From positions 6,314,718-6,378,717 of the forward strand of contig JASSKH010000003.1 in NCBI GenBank assembly GCA_031763025.1: DNA of 64,000 nt, given 5' to 3'. Positions 1 through 11,558 of the stretch are shown piece after piece. The stretch is from Macrocystis pyrifera (lineage: Eukaryota > Sar > Phaeophyceae > Laminariales > Laminariaceae). Position numbers and translations under genes: made by a program. Each line of letters begins with the position of its first letter. Within the stretch, counting starts at the first letter, position 1. The notes under the pieces are model-generated. The model did not search any database. It had not been told where the DNA came from and worked only from the letters and a program-made list of their open reading frames with translations.

Positions 1-706
1 TTTTTTTTGCGCAAAGCGTAAGAAAATATTTTTTTGCGCTCGTACTGCAGCAATATTACGTTCGACACACGCCTTGCCTCGCAAAACATAAAAGGAGCTG
101 TGACCCCTTCCCCCAAAGACAAGAGTTTAATGTGTCGGATTGCTAGATGTAAACCGTGGCCCGCTCAGAGGGACGCGCGTCGCTTGTCATTTCGCGCTCT
201 CCTCCCGTTGTCGAGAAAGAGGGGGTGTGTTGTCTAGCGTGTCTTACTCGTGCAGCAGCATGTGGGTGACCCCCGTATGGATGCTATTATCAATAACACC
301 AATCTAAGATAGCACTGAGCCAGGGTTAGCAACGTCTGTTAGCAACGTCTGTAATAACTTCGTTTTTTTTGTTCTTCAACATGTGTTTTTTTTCGCCTTT
401 TCCCCCTTTTGCATCTGTCTGTCTGTCTGTTTTTCTTTTCCCCCCTCGCATTTGACTGTCTGTCTGTTTGTACGTACCTGGTAGGTGATTTCGGACATGA
501 TCCGGAAGGCACTTGGAAACCCCGACGCGTAAAGCCGAGGCGGCTCGAGCCGCGCGGGGAGGGGGGGGGGGGCAGAGGGGAGGCGTTAGTAGTCTTGCGA
601 GGGCATTGCCTTTTTTATTTTTTTTAGGCGCCGACCACCCGCTCTCTCTCCAGGCACGATTGCTGACTGGCTGTGTTTATTTTGGCGCCGGAATTCGGGA
701 TGCCTA
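1..706. other. No gene seen; low-complexity flank
   Basis: No conserved protein, splice-consistent exon or known repeat was recognised. The stretch has T-rich patches, a G run near 559-570 and one TACCTGGTA micro-motif at 475-483. Open frames here are short and overlap in several frames. Confidence 0.5.
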
Positions 707-855
707 TTTTGCTGACGCCTGATTTCGAGCCGCCTGAATGGTGGACGCCAGATCAGACGTCCCCTGATTGGTGGACGCCTGATTAGACGCCCCCTGATTG
801 ATGGACACGTGATTTTGACGGGGTCGCCTGACTGGTGGACGCCTAATTTTTGTCG
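707..855. repeat. Minisatellite, period about 32 bp
   Basis: The unit contains TGGTGGACGCC followed by TGATT and recurs at about 740, 771, 803 and 836. Copies are diverged by substitutions. No coding role is evident. Confidence 0.7.
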
Positions 856-964
856 CCCCACTCTGTAGCGGGGTCCACTAGTGCTAGTGCTATAGGACGG
901 GAAGTGGTGGTGGGTTGAGTGGAGAGCACGGAAGTGCTTCAGAAGTGGAATCCGGAAAGAAAAC

Positions 965-1180
965 GAAATCAAACCGACCTATCGCAAACTGACCTATCTT
1001 GAGCTGACCTGTCATTAGCTGCCCAATCATGAGCTTGCCAGTCGCGAGCTGACCAATCGTGACCTGACCAATCGTGAGCCGACAAGTCGTGGGCTGAGCA
1101 GTCGTGAGCTGACCAATCATAAGCTGACCAGCCGCAATCTGGCCAATCGTTGGCAGACCAGCGCTAAACTGACCAATCGG
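965..1180. repeat. Minisatellite, period about 15 bp
   Basis: About 14 degenerate units of the form GAGCTGACCAATCGT follow one another. The open frame that crosses it on the minus strand is a repeat artefact. Confidence 0.8.
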
Positions 1181-1671
1181 GTGCGTAAAGTGCCTGCATG
1201 GTCCATTCGCTTACCCGGTAAGGGTTGGAGGGTTATTAATGGTTGGTTAGGGGTAAAAAATCTCAACCCTGGCTTGTGAGCCGTGCTCCCTGCCTGTCCC
1301 CCGTGTTGTGCTACTCGAGCCTACCTGGGAACAGAGGGGGGAGTGGAGCACCTTGCCGGCCGCCACTCGTGGGCACAACTTTTTGTTGAGAGGGAAGGTT
1401 TGGTTGGGCTCTCTGCTGCCTTCCGAGGAGGCAGAGAGAAGAGGATGACAGTGGCAGTCTGGTTTTTGTTGGAATGGTTGGAGCTTTCGGCGGGCCTTTT
1501 GTCTTGGATTGAGGCGTTACGTGATTCTTTTTTTGGATTGAGGTTGTCACCCTCGAGTAAGGTGCGCCTGATTATTTCCCCTTTGCGTGGTTACGTTAGC
1601 TAGATGCCACGTGTACGATTATGACAAGCACGAATGTTGCGTTTCGTCTCGAGAAGCGACTTAAACTAGAT

Positions 1672-1863
1672 GAATTGGTTGATTCATCGATCGATTGATT
1701 GATAACTCGATCGTTGATCGATTGGGTCGTCGATCGACTGACTGAGTGATTGATCGGTCGATTGATCTGGTTTTGATTACTTCGTTGGTTGGTTGATTGA
1801 CTGATTGATTGATTGATGGATTCAACCATTCATTCATTTTATCAGTTCACAGATTAATTGATT
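1672..1863. repeat. Degenerate (GATT)n / (GATC)n tract
   Basis: Imperfect 4-base repeats TTGATTGATTGATCG cover about 190 bp. Confidence 0.8.
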
Positions 1864-4362
1864 GAACCGTGGAGAAAATGGTTAACCGCCCAGCCCGGCC
1901 CCTGCGTGCAGGTGCAGAGTGTTGAGAGTGGCCGGCAAGCCGGTCGTGTACAGCGAGGGAGAGCGTGTTGATCTGAAGACTCTATTATGTCGTGGGGGTG
2001 ACGTTAAGCGGCGGCACGAAATGATACCACCCTGATATGATGCGAGGCTGCGGAGGGTGTTACCTATTGGTTTCGATTTACTCGTATGTGAACGCCCCGC
2101 CCACAGAATGGTGCATCTCGTCGTTCGGGCTGTGCTCGCCCCCCCCTCCCCTTTGCCCCCCCGCCCACTCAAGATGAAAGGAAAAAGGAAAATGTACTGT
2201 AAAAAATAACGCACCGGGTAATTGTTGGCTATAGCTGTAAGTCAATACCAGGTGTAGTTCGTAGCTGATAAAGTTTTGCGGTGGAGGGAAAAAACCACAC
2301 AACCTAACCTGTCACCGCCTGCTCTCTCGAACTCGCAATGGTGTGCGTATCATGTGATACGCCTGATTCTGAGTGATGCCCAACGATGATGATGATTTCT
2401 GGTGTCTGTTACATGTACATCTGGGCCCGACCTGCAGTACTTACACTCCCTACGTACGCACTCCTTGAAACATGTACTTGGTAATAGTGATTGACGGCGA
2501 GACTGCTGTGTGTGTTGCCTGGGGCCTTGGAGGAATGGTGTCTTGTTATTTCCTGAGGTCCTCACGTGCGCTCAATATATCACCGGAAACATGACTTGGA
2601 AGAAGTGTGTTGGTACAACCCGATCAGCATTTTGTATGGTCCATGTCTGTACGCCACAACAACAGCGGCAGTCTTGAAACGTACGACGGAGGTACCAGCC
2701 GTACACTGTTGATAGATGGGTGGAAGCATCAGCATCAGGCTTAACGCGTACCTGGTACCGTGGTTGCTCACTTAAGCAGCTCAGCTGGTCGCAAGACATG
2801 GAGCCGAAAAGTGGCATTGCTCCCTGTGGTGCCGTTTTTTTCCCGCGTGATCATACCAGGCACCAGGTAGGTGTGTGGCTGGCGGCGACGAACAAATCCT
2901 ACTCTTACTACAGCACTTACTGCATGCTGACTCCAGCTCTCCATCACTTGCTCTTTGCGTAGGTATAATATGTACCAGTAGTACTTGCTTACTGCTGTAG
3001 TACGATTTTCGGTTGTACTCATTCGCGTGATTTATTACAGCAGGGTAGGCATCAACATTTCATTCCGTTGAGTCCGACACTTCAGAGGTATGTGCTCACG
3101 TACGTACACTACCACTCGATTGTCTGGAACACAGCGGTCCTTGCAATTCCGGGCAGAGTGTTACGAATGTTGCCAGAGCTCGGACAGATCATACAGATCA
3201 TGATCTATCTACTGTAGATGGTCCAGATGATCTAGTTCCTCGCCTGTCGCTGTGAGAGGCTGTGCAGGATCTGCCTTATAGGGCAGATAGATCCAACCCA
3301 GGAAATATGTGCTACGATAGATCGTGCAGATTATATATATACGGGTCCCACCCGGCAACATGATCTAGATGATACAAAATCGGGAATGGATGATCTATCT
3401 TCCTTGAAGGATCTAGATCGTCAAGTGAGAAGGAATGTATCAAGGTCCCCCCCTCCCTAACAACGGGAACCTCCTTCCCCGCGCGCTGAAAAAACATTTT
3501 TAGGAAATCATGTGCGGTCAAAAACCCGCGCGCACGGTCTGCATGGGAAAATGTTTCAGTAACAGAAGAACCGACTAAACTCTGTTATCTAAGAGATTTC
3601 GGGCGATGGGTTTATTAACGCTTCTTACCAAAATATTGCCTCCGGCGACCACTATCTATAGGCGGGGTGCGACCACCGTAGGCCCTCCAGGGCCCCTCCG
3701 CGGGGACTCTCCAGGAAGGACCCTTGTGGAGTGTGCGCAACAACGACACCTGTCGCCGGCCATTCTGGACGTACATAAATGTGTATTTCGGTGGTGACCA
3801 ACCTCGTGCCAGCGTTCAACCTCCCAAACCTCGAACAAGTCATCGATTCCTGCTTTAAGGTCTGCTGAAGTTTTTTCAGGACACAGATAGATGCTACTGA
3901 TTTACGGAAGGATATTCGGTTTAATATATAGGAACGGCATCTACGCTATATTGTCGGAAGGCAAGCACAATAATACTAAAATAGTATATATATATATATA
4001 TCCCTGATCTGTATGGTATGATCTACAGTAGCTATTAATGTTGCCGAGTGGGAGCTGTGTAATCTGAACGATCTATATCTACAAGTAGCACATATTTCCT
4101 GTGGATTAGACCTGTACTGCTGTTGCTGTGTGTACCGATCCTTCTGCACAACAAGTCACAACGGCAGGTTAGGATCTATCTATAGATATGTGGTCTGTAG
4201 ATAGTAGATAGATAGATACAGCAGTAGATAGATCTTCATCTGGCCGACGTGTGCACTCAACCTTCATAACTTAGCGCTACAACACAGCTTGCTGTGTGGA
4301 ACAACAACAGAGCAACGCATCGCATCGTTGGCTCTGCTCTTCTACACTGTAACATTTTGTAT
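1864..4362. other. No gene seen; AT/GATC-rich spacer
   Basis: Two subregions (about 3180-3460 and 4010-4245) are built of short, partly palindromic GATC, AGATCTA and GATAGATA words. A TACCTGGTA motif lies at 2749-2757, TACTGCTGTA at 2990-2999 and TACAGCAGTA at 4217-4226. No exon was recognised on either strand. Confidence 0.5.
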
Positions 4363-4471
4363 TATTATGGGGGGCCATAGTAAATAGGACCAAATATTGT
4401 GAGTAAAAAAAGGTAAACATATAGGTTTTTGTGTGTACCGTAAGTCCTATTTACTATGGCCCCCCGTAATA
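4363..4471 (+). mobile_element. MITE family A copy (109 bp)
   Basis: The ends are inverted repeats: TATTATGGGGGGCCATAG on the left and CTATGGCCCCCCGTAATA on the right. The interior is AGGACCAAATATTGT ... TATAGGTTTTTGTG ... GTCC. No coding capacity. A TA target duplication is plausible because both ends read TA-TTAC/GTAA-TA in most copies. Confidence 0.9.
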
Positions 4472-4572
4472 GGCCTACCTGGTACAAGTAGTAGGAGTAA
4501 CAAAACCATTCGCCTTCTTACCTTCAGAGATACAGAGCGAGCGGTGCTGATTTATCGAGATTCGTGGTTCTT

Positions 4573-4788
4573 GGAAGGATGCAGCTCATGCACCTTTCAT
4601 GCGACTCGCCGAATACCTCACGTTTCGCTTCGCGCTTGGCGCTACGTTTGGTGCTACGTAGCGATGTCTATACCTGTCTGCGGTCGATGAAAACCCTAGG
4701 TGCCCTGTCCCGGGAGAGATGCGAGGGCGTATGGTCATACGACTATACGGCGATGCATAATAATGAGTATACCCCCCCCCCCCCCCCC
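4573..4788 (+). mobile_element. Poly(C)-tailed SINE, 5'-truncated
   Basis: It matches the family body (GGATGCAGCTCA, TTCATGCGACTCGCC, GATGAAAACCC, GATGCGAGGG) and the shared 3' end (GTCATACGACTA ... AATGAGTATA), followed by a poly(C) tail of about 18 bases. Confidence 0.85.
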
Positions 4789-5191
4789 CGCCGACCGTGC
4801 GTGCTCTATATGTTTACGATTATCCCAATGGTCGCCTACTCTAGATGGTGAGTACATATCGTACGGCTTGTCCTTTTATCCCCCGAATAACAACCAAAAC
4901 AATGGTTGGAAACTTTGGTCTTACCAACCGTCTGCGATCAGCGTGAGGACCCACAGAAGTACAAGGGTAGGCAGTAGGAGGAAGATCACGCCGCGTGCGC
5001 CCGTACGACCCCTTGCGTTGCAACCGTTGAACCTCGGGACATCATCGATGTGTACGTACAGCAGCGATTGCTTACAAAAAGTGTCCCGGCCGTGATCTTA
5101 ACCGTGATCATACATATATATATCATGAATAATAGTCACTTTTTTATCGTCAATTTTCCCCTCTGAAGTCCCAAGAGAGTTATTAATAGTT

Positions 5192-5281
5192 CCCTTTCAG
5201 GCCCGCGGTCCCGTTTCGGGCACAAACTACTTAGAATTTGACTGGTTTGTCCTCAAAAAGGGGACTGCGATACCAAAAGGG
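5192..5281. mobile_element. Foldback MITE family B copy
   Basis: About 85-90 bp. The ends are complementary (CCCTTT...GCGGTCCCGTTT and AAGGGGACTGCG...AAAAGGG). The core ACAAACTACTTAGAATTTG and ACTGGTTTGTCC is shared with copies at 13588, 25677 and 28936. Confidence 0.8.
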
Positions 5282-5510
5282 TTTGGTGGGCCAGGTGGCA
5301 CACGGCGCCGTGGTGGTGAATCAGATGGTGCGCCGGAAGAGCCAACGTGGCGATTTGTTGTGCGTGACAGCAGTCCACATGATGAAAGAAATAAATACGT
5401 ATCATGAACAGGAACCAACTACGCACCGGGTTGTTAGAAATCCGGAGTAAACCACACTTTGATGACGGTGAGAGACGGGCCCGCGCGACTAAGGTGGAAG
5501 AAACGAACCG

Positions 5511-5594
5511 GGTTCGAATCGGTACACGAAAATTTGATAACTAAGTGTGGACAGGGGTTTCCTCTCGGTCTCCGGGGCGCTCAAAAAAAAAAAA
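5511..5594 (+). repeat. Short A-tailed repeat with a B-box-like motif
   Basis: GGTTCGAATCGGTACACGAAA ... TAAGTGTGGACAGGGGTTTC ... GGGGCGC is followed by A12. The same unit recurs at 59,951-60,031, also with an A tail. GGTTCGAATC resembles a Pol III B box, so a tRNA-derived SINE is possible. I see no convincing A box. Confidence 0.45.
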
Positions 5595-6388
5595 GTGCTG
5601 CCAATGTTGAAATATGAACAGTCGAGAATACCCCGAACGAAGGTTATAGTCACCCCGGAGATGTACGACGTGTAAGTGATGCGTTTTTCTCTTTTTTCGG
5701 TGCGGAAAGCAATACTCCGAGATCTATATATTTTTATATGGTATCATTTATCTTCTGGTCGACGATGTAACATTAAGATTCCTCGGCATGTAAATACGTG
5801 CGTAGGGAGTCTTCGCTTTCTTTACTAATAGTCGTGTGAATATATTACACCGAAATTCCCTCTGCGATGTAGTCGATGGATCCCAGGCCAGATATTTCGA
5901 GTTATGGCGGTTGCTGTACTACTGTAGTTACGATTGTGTCCGGAAATGTTCGAGAATTGTTGATACAACGTTGAATCTAGGGTGGTCCAATAGGTCAGCG
6001 TATGGTCCAATCGTCTACTGTGTACTTGATGGATCTCAGCCCTAGTGTTTCGAGTTCACGGTTGCTGTAGTTACGATTCTGGGGCTTACCCACGCATTGG
6101 GGGTACCGAAGTTGCTGCTGCTACTACTACCACCACCACCACCACCACCACCACCATTACTACTGCAGTATACAACTACTTACTGTGTTCTCGTCTGAGT
6201 CACACATCCTGCCACAATGCGCAACTACAGCAGTCACTGAGTGGTTCGATTTTTCTCCCTGCTATCAAAGTTATTCCTTTTTTCCAGCCCCGACCTCCTC
6301 GATAAGTTACCGGTATGTTTGGGGCACGGGCAATCCATATATGAGGATCGACGGGTCCCGCTGCTCCAAATGGAAGACTAGAACACTC

Positions 6389-6624
6389 CTTGAAGCTGTC
6401 ATCCATAGGCAAGCCCCGCCTCACACGCGGTTGCTAGTAGGGTGCAGCTCACCCTTTATGCGACCCGCCCAACACCTCACGGCGCTTCACGCTTGGTGCA
6501 AGTGCTGTCTACCTGGTCGGTAAAAAACCCGACGTGCTCCGTCCAGGCATTGTGGGGATGCGAGGGTCTATGGTCATACGACTACGACCATGCAAGACAT
6601 CGAGTCCCTCCCCCCCCCCCCCCG
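6389..6624 (+). mobile_element. Poly(C)-tailed SINE
   Basis: The copy runs from CTTGAAGCTGTCATCCAT through GGGTGCAGCTCACCC and GATGCGAGGGTCTATGG to a tail of about 14 C. The next SINE copy starts directly after the C tract. Confidence 0.85.
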
Positions 6625-6800
6625 CTCACCCTTCATGCGACTCGCCCAACACCTCACGGCGCTTCGCGCTTGGTGCAACCAATGTCTGCCTGATCGGTGA
6701 AAACCCGACGCGCTCCGTCCCGGCATTGTAGGGATGCGAGGGTCTATGGTCAAACGACTATACGGCCATGAGCACACACACCCCCGGCCCGCCCCCTCCG
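6625..6800 (+). mobile_element. Poly(C)-tailed SINE, 5'-truncated
   Basis: It begins at GCTCACCCTTCATGCGAC inside the family body, abutting the preceding copy's C tract, and ends in CATGAGCACACACACCCCC. Confidence 0.85.
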
Positions 6801-7190
6801 CTCCTTAATGTTTAAGGCGGCTACCACGTGGACTCACCACCACTTTGAAAGGTAGTGTGATTCCTATCAAGCACAGTATTATGTCTGCAATCCGACAACG
6901 CACAGCCCATAAATATTTCCAGAAAAGAAGAAAAAAAAAACCCGGAAACCTAAAACAGGATACCTAAGCCCATATCTGTGTACCTATGCACACGAAGTCT
7001 AACCACTTCCAAGTTTTCATCGATATGCCCCAGTCCGCCTCCTGCCGTAGCTCCATCCTTCCCCTATGGCATGGCACGCTCATCGACCTTTTGCAGTTGT
7101 ACACGCGCGCCATCGATGTGGTGGCGACTTCAGTCTACGCCATACCCGATACCGCCTCTCTAAATGTGGCTTGCATATAAACGCTATTAA

Positions 7191-7299
7191 TATTGCGGGG
7201 GGCCATAGTTAATAGGACCTACGGTACACACAAAAACCTATACATTTCCCTATTTTTACTAAACATACTTGGTCCTATTTGCTGTGGTCCCCCGTAATA
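7191..7299 (-). mobile_element. MITE family A copy (109 bp)
   Basis: Starts TATTGCGGGGGGCCATAG and ends CCCCCGTAATA. The interior is in reverse orientation relative to the copy at 4363. It abuts a TATTAATA motif at 7185-7192. Confidence 0.9.
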
Positions 7300-7349
7300 T
7301 TACAGCATAGCGGGAACGGTGTTATCAGTATGGAAGATGCACCCTTTAT

Positions 7350-7458
7350 TATTACGGGGGTCCATAGTTAATAGGACCTGCGGTATACACAAAAACCTAT
7401 ATGTTTCGCTTTTTTTACTAACAATATTTGGTCCTATTTACGATGGCCCTCCGTAAAA
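7350..7458 (-). mobile_element. MITE family A copy (109 bp)
   Basis: TATTACGGGGGTCCATAG ... TATGTTTCGC ... ATGGCCCTCCGTAA; reverse orientation. Confidence 0.9.
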
Positions 7459-7589
7459 GCTCGGTAGTTGGGGCGTAACTCTAATAGTGCATCTGTAATA
7501 ATCTATCCGCTCCCCTTTTAACACTTGCACATTTTTTCAGGGGGTGATTGACCCCCCCGTGTCGCCGCACCGGAAAAAAAAATGACTCA

Positions 7590-7857
7590 TTGAAACCTGT
7601 CGTCCATATGCAAGTCCGCTTCACAAGCGGCGGTTCTTTGGAGCATGCAGCTCACCCTTCATGCGACTATTAATAGCTCAACACCCGACGGCGCTTCGCC
7701 CTTGATGCAAGCAGTGTCTGCCTCATCGGTGAAAACCCGACGTGTGCTCCATCCCGGCGTTGTAGGGATGCGAGGGTCTATGGTCATACGCCTACGGCAA
7801 TGCACTACATCGAGTACCCCCGCCCATCTTCCCCCCCCCCCCCCCCCCCCCCCCCCT
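7590..7857 (+). mobile_element. Poly(C)-tailed SINE with internal micro-insertion
   Basis: Family body with a C tail interrupted once. At 7668-7675 it reads GCGAC-TATTAATA-GCTCAAC where other copies read GCGACTCGCCCAAC, a net gain of 6 bases consistent with TA becoming TATTAATA. Confidence 0.85.
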
Positions 7858-7873
7858 CCCCCACCAATGCATT

Positions 7874-7995
7874 GAGCGCCCAACTGTTTGAAGTGTCTCG
7901 ATTAGGAGTTGGAACGATGCTGCGTCTCGAAAGGGGACCGTGGTCAATGGGCAAATGACTGAGGCAAGTAACAGATGAGCCCCCCCCCCCCCCAC
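7874..7995 (+). mobile_element. LINE 3' end with poly(C) tail
   Basis: GCGCCCAACTGTTTGAAGTG ... CGTCTCGAAAGG ... CAATGGGCAAATGACTGAGG ... GATGAG then C15. It aligns with the last 120 bp of the LINE at 18,837-21,454. Confidence 0.85.
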
Positions 7996-8032
7996 ACACA
8001 AACACACACCAGAAAACGCATCGATTAATTCC

Positions 8033-8268
8033 ACGCTGTCATCATCCATATGCAAGAAAGTCCGCCTCACAAGCTGTTCAAGAGTAGGATGCAGCTCACC
8101 TTTCATGCACCTCGCCAGACACCTTACGCCGCTTGTAAGCAATGACTGCCTGATCGATGAAAACCTCAATGTGCTCCGTCCCGGCGCGGTAGGGATGCGA
8201 GGGTCAATGGTCATAATACGACAGTAGCCATGCACGACGCGAGTGCCCCCCCTTCCCCCCCGCGCCTC
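8033..8268 (+). mobile_element. Poly(C)-tailed SINE
   Basis: CATCCATATGCAAGAAAGTCCGCCTC at the start, the usual body, and CATGCACGACGCGAGTGCCCCCC at the end. Confidence 0.85.
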
Positions 8269-8306
8269 TTTCCCTTGTTGTCCCGGGTGGCGACACTGAA
8301 CACGAC

Positions 8307-8416
8307 TATTACGGGGGTCCATAGTTAACGGGACCAAATTTTGTTAGTAAAAATAGGCAAAAATATATGTTTTTATGTACGCTATAGGTCCTGTTAACTA
8401 TGGACCCCCCGTAATA
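8307..8416 (+). mobile_element. MITE family A copy
   Basis: TATTACGGGGGTCCATAG ... CTATGGACCCCCCGTAATA. Flanking bases are C and G, giving CTATTAC...GTAATAG. Confidence 0.9.
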
Positions 8417-8971
8417 GAACGGCACCCCCCCCCCGCCCATTCTCCCCTTTTTTTTTGCACCGACAGCTACGCTCTACGCACTACGATTGTCCAGCGCTAT
8501 AGTATACCGGTACACGTCACCAATGGCGGGGTGCTTGTCCACTATACAACATTCTTCTTTCTGGGAACGTTTATGCGTGATCGACGTTGGAGCTCATGCT
8601 TCTGTCAGTAATAAGACATCGCTGTCCGGCGGCAAAAGCAGTAACAATAATAGTCTCGTAGACCTTGTAGATCCTCGTTTCCGTTCGGTTCGTCCCGCAG
8701 TACTACTCGTCTTTGTCCCCATCACGGCTGATGCCTCGGAACCAAACGTTTCCCGAGGGTTCGTACACAGCAGTATGCGCGCTGCTCATCGACGGGGGGA
8801 GTCGGCTGTGTCTGTGGGGAAAACAGGAAGCAGGCTCTACAGGTAGAAGCTCGGTGACACACACACGACGACACGTGCCACGGTAAGAGGCGACACGGTT
8901 TGGCCTGACATTTTCTGAATTTCGGAGCTACTGAGCTGAGGGACTACCAGGTATCCCATCAACTTTGCACC

Positions 8972-9082
8972 TATTGCGGAACACCATAGTAACCAGGACC
9001 TATCATAAACACAAAAAGCCTATACACTCCAGTACTTTTCGAAGCATATTTGGTCCTGATGAACACGTACCCCCGTGTAACA
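8972..9082 (-). mobile_element. MITE family A, divergent copy
   Basis: TATTGCGGAACACCATAG, AACCAGGACC and a right end CCCCCGTGTAA show a diverged copy. A similar CAGGACC subtype is at 58,541. Confidence 0.75.
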
Positions 9083-9228
9083 GACCATGGGATTGTCCAC
9101 CGATCGGAGTGAAGCCAACTCATGTATGGAACTCCTCGAAGTCAGTTTTTGTGGGCGAAGTGTGGTTGGAACTCCTATACTATAATCGAGTGAAGAGCCT
9201 CGGAAAATATTCTGTACACCCCGCCCCT

Positions 9229-9342
9229 TATCGTTGGACGTTTCACCATAGTAAATAGGAGCAAATATTGTCGGTAAAGAAAGGGAAATGTATAGGTTTT
9301 TGTGCGTACCGTAGGTCCTATTTACTATGGTCCCCCGTGATA
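9229..9342 (+). mobile_element. MITE family A copy
   Basis: The left end is degraded (TATCGTTGGACGTTTCACCATAG). The right end CTATGGTCCCCCGTGATA is well kept. Confidence 0.8.
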
Positions 9343-9454
9343 GCTACGGGGAGCATCATACGCACAGTTATTGTTTGAACCATGTATGGGTGTGTAAAGA
9401 GGGAATGAACGGCTTCTGGGTTCTGATTATTGCCAGGTACTTGGTACGTGTCAC

Positions 9455-9563
9455 TATTGCGAGGGACCATAGTAAATGTGACCAAATATTGTTAGTAAAA
9501 ATGGGTAAATATATAGGCTTTCGTGTGTACCGTGGGTCCTATTAACTATGGTCCCCCGTAATA
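9455..9563 (+). mobile_element. MITE family A copy (109 bp)
   Basis: TATTGCGAGGGACCATAG ... CTATGGTCCCCCGTAATA. Confidence 0.9.
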
Positions 9564-9572
9564 CGTAATACT

Positions 9573-9677
9573 ACGGTCATACGACTGCGGTCATACGGCT
9601 ACGGCCATGAATGATATCGAGTACAAACCCCCCCCCCCCCCCTCCGTCTAATGGATACCCCCTCCGTCTAATGGATA

Positions 9678-9708
<31 letters not shown>

Positions 9709-9765
9709 TCGAAAGGAGTGCGTGGTCAATGGTCAAAATACTAAGGCCAGCTATAAAAAAAAACG
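9573..9765 (+). mobile_element. Chain of SINE tail and LINE tail joined by poly(C)
   Basis: A SINE 3' tail (CGGCCATGAATGATATCGAGTAC, then C) is followed by two CTCCGTCTAATGGATAC fragments and a LINE 3' tail (CTCCGTCTCGAAAGGAGTGCG ... CTAAGGCCAGC). C tracts separate the pieces. Confidence 0.75.
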
Positions 9766-9893
9766 CCCGCCCCCCCCCTCGCCCCCGGCCTGCCGCACGT
9801 CCACCGCGCGCACGTTCTTCTCGGTTGCCCCCCCTCATGCCTCATGCAATCATCCCGGACCCACCTAGTCTTTTTGCCACCTCCGTCTCAAAC

Positions 9894-10087
9894 CAGGGCT
9901 GTTCGCGAGTCGGATATAAATTCGCTGGTCGGGTTGGGTTGGGTCGGGTCGGGTCGGGTCGGGTCGGGTTGGGTCGGGTCGGATCTTGGCTCGACCCGAC
10001 CCGTGGTATTCCGAAACAATCCTGCCCCGACCCGACCCTTGGGTTTTTGAAGACCTCTCCCGACTACCCGACCGGTGAAGAGCCCTG
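9894..10087 (+). mobile_element. Short hAT-like element with GGGTC repeats
   Basis: Starts CAGGGCTGTTCGCGAGTC and ends GAAGAGCCCTG. Flanking 8-mers TCTCAAAC and TCAAAAAC match at 6 of 8 positions. The interior is GGGTCGGGTT repeats and their complement. It is a shorter relative of the element at 24,738-25,638. Confidence 0.7.
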
Positions 10088-10496
10088 TCAAAAACGACCG
10101 TCTTCTTCTTCGCTATCGGGAGGGTTCCCGAGAGTCTACCCACAGAGGGGACGCCTCTTCTCCCAATCAACACGGCAGTCGTGACAACGAACGAACGGTG
10201 GCTACGTTCTGTGGATGCGACTCGGCTGTTTTTTCTACCCCTCGCGTGACACCGGTGCTTCGGGTATATTCCCGACTGATCGCGCATCACGTCTTGCGGA
10301 CCTTGTGATTAAACAAAGGGCGGTACACACCCGGTGGTAATATTTTTCAAGGTCACAATGCTAAGGTTATCACCGGGGTGTGCTGTTTTCCGTTGCTCTC
10401 ACGGTGTATATATATACGACACCTGTTCGTGTGGGCGCGTCAGGGCTTGGGTTTGCCTCATCGTACTGATTTTAAAGGTCCCCCTCTCCCTCCCCT

Positions 10497-11050
10497 CTAT
10501 GGCCATACGACTACGGCCATGCGTATATCGACTACACCCCACCCCCCCCACCCCCCCCACCTCTTCACTCCCTCTCAATTCATCACTCCCCCCCCACCTC
10601 ACCATTCCCCTCCCCCCCCCCCTCCGTCTATGTAGAAATGGTGCTCCGTCTCGAAAGGGATGTGGGCTCAAATGACTATGGCAAGCAACGAATGAGTTTC
10701 CCCCCCCCCCCCCCCCTCCTCCGCTTCTTAGTAGGATGCAGCTCACCCTTCATGCGACTCGCCCAACACCTCACGGCGCTTCGCGCTTGGTGCAAGCAAT
10801 GTCTGCCTGGTCGGTGAAAACCCGACGTGCTCCGTCCCGGCAATGTAGGGACGCGAGAGTCAACGGTCATACGACTACGGCCATGCATGGTAATGAGTAC
10901 ACCCCCCCCCCCCCCTCCGTCCGTCTCGAAAGAGATGCGTGGTCAATGGTCAAATGACTAAGGCAAGCAACAAATGAGTACGCCCCCCCCCCCCCCCCCC
11001 CCCTTGCTCCCCCCCCCCCCCCCCCCTACTTCCCCTCCCCCCCCCCGCCC
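10497..11050 (+). mobile_element. Chain of four retroelement 3' ends joined by poly(C)
   Basis: In order: SINE tail (about 10,497-10,560), LINE tail (10,633-10,716), SINE body plus tail (10,725-10,915) and LINE tail (10,917-11,050). All are on the plus strand and each ends in a C tract that directly precedes the next piece. No target duplication is recognisable between them. Confidence 0.8.
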
Positions 11051-11525
11051 CCGGCATCCGATTGCCCCCTGCCTTACGTGATAATGATACAAGGGCTCCG
11101 CATGGTTGCCGAAACTCGAGTGTGGGGGAGGCGGTCAGTCTAACGATGGTGTTGTGGTATCCCCTGTCCCCTGTTGCGGCGTTATGGTTTGTAGCAATCG
11201 TCCCCTCATCATACCTGGCAGGCGTTATCGCCTGCTTTTTTCCCGTGAGCGCCTCGCGCCTTCGTTCAGAAGACATCTGGCGAGGCAAACAGCAACTAAT
11301 ACGAGAGCTTGTGACATCTAACATCATCGTCAAGCACCTCGCGTGAGTGACCAGAGCAGAGCCAAAGGCATCAACCAACCTGCTAGCAATAGCAGTAGTC
11401 GGCCCCTCGGCCCATACTGCCTTTAACTTAACAATAGGGGTCAAAGCGCGGTCTCCCCTCCTCGCGCCGACGCCTTCTCAAAAGATTGAACTGGTATGCA
11501 ACACGCCCCCGATGGCAAAGTAGTT

Positions 11526-11558
<33 letters not shown>

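Larger units (their letters stand above)
4789..6388. other. No gene seen; repeats only
   Basis: Apart from the two small repeats listed separately, this stretch holds a (CAC)n microsatellite near 6130-6156, TACTGCAGTA at 6161-6170 and TATTAATA at 5181-5188. No exon with credible splice sites was found. Confidence 0.5.

Noticed and set aside
5461..5540. Possible tRNA gene around GGTTCGAATC
   Set aside because: No cloverleaf, acceptor stem or A box could be drawn; the unit is a repeat with an A tail.
8487..8846. 119-codon plus-strand open frame
   Set aside because: No domain, no splice or repeat support, and overlapping frames of similar length.
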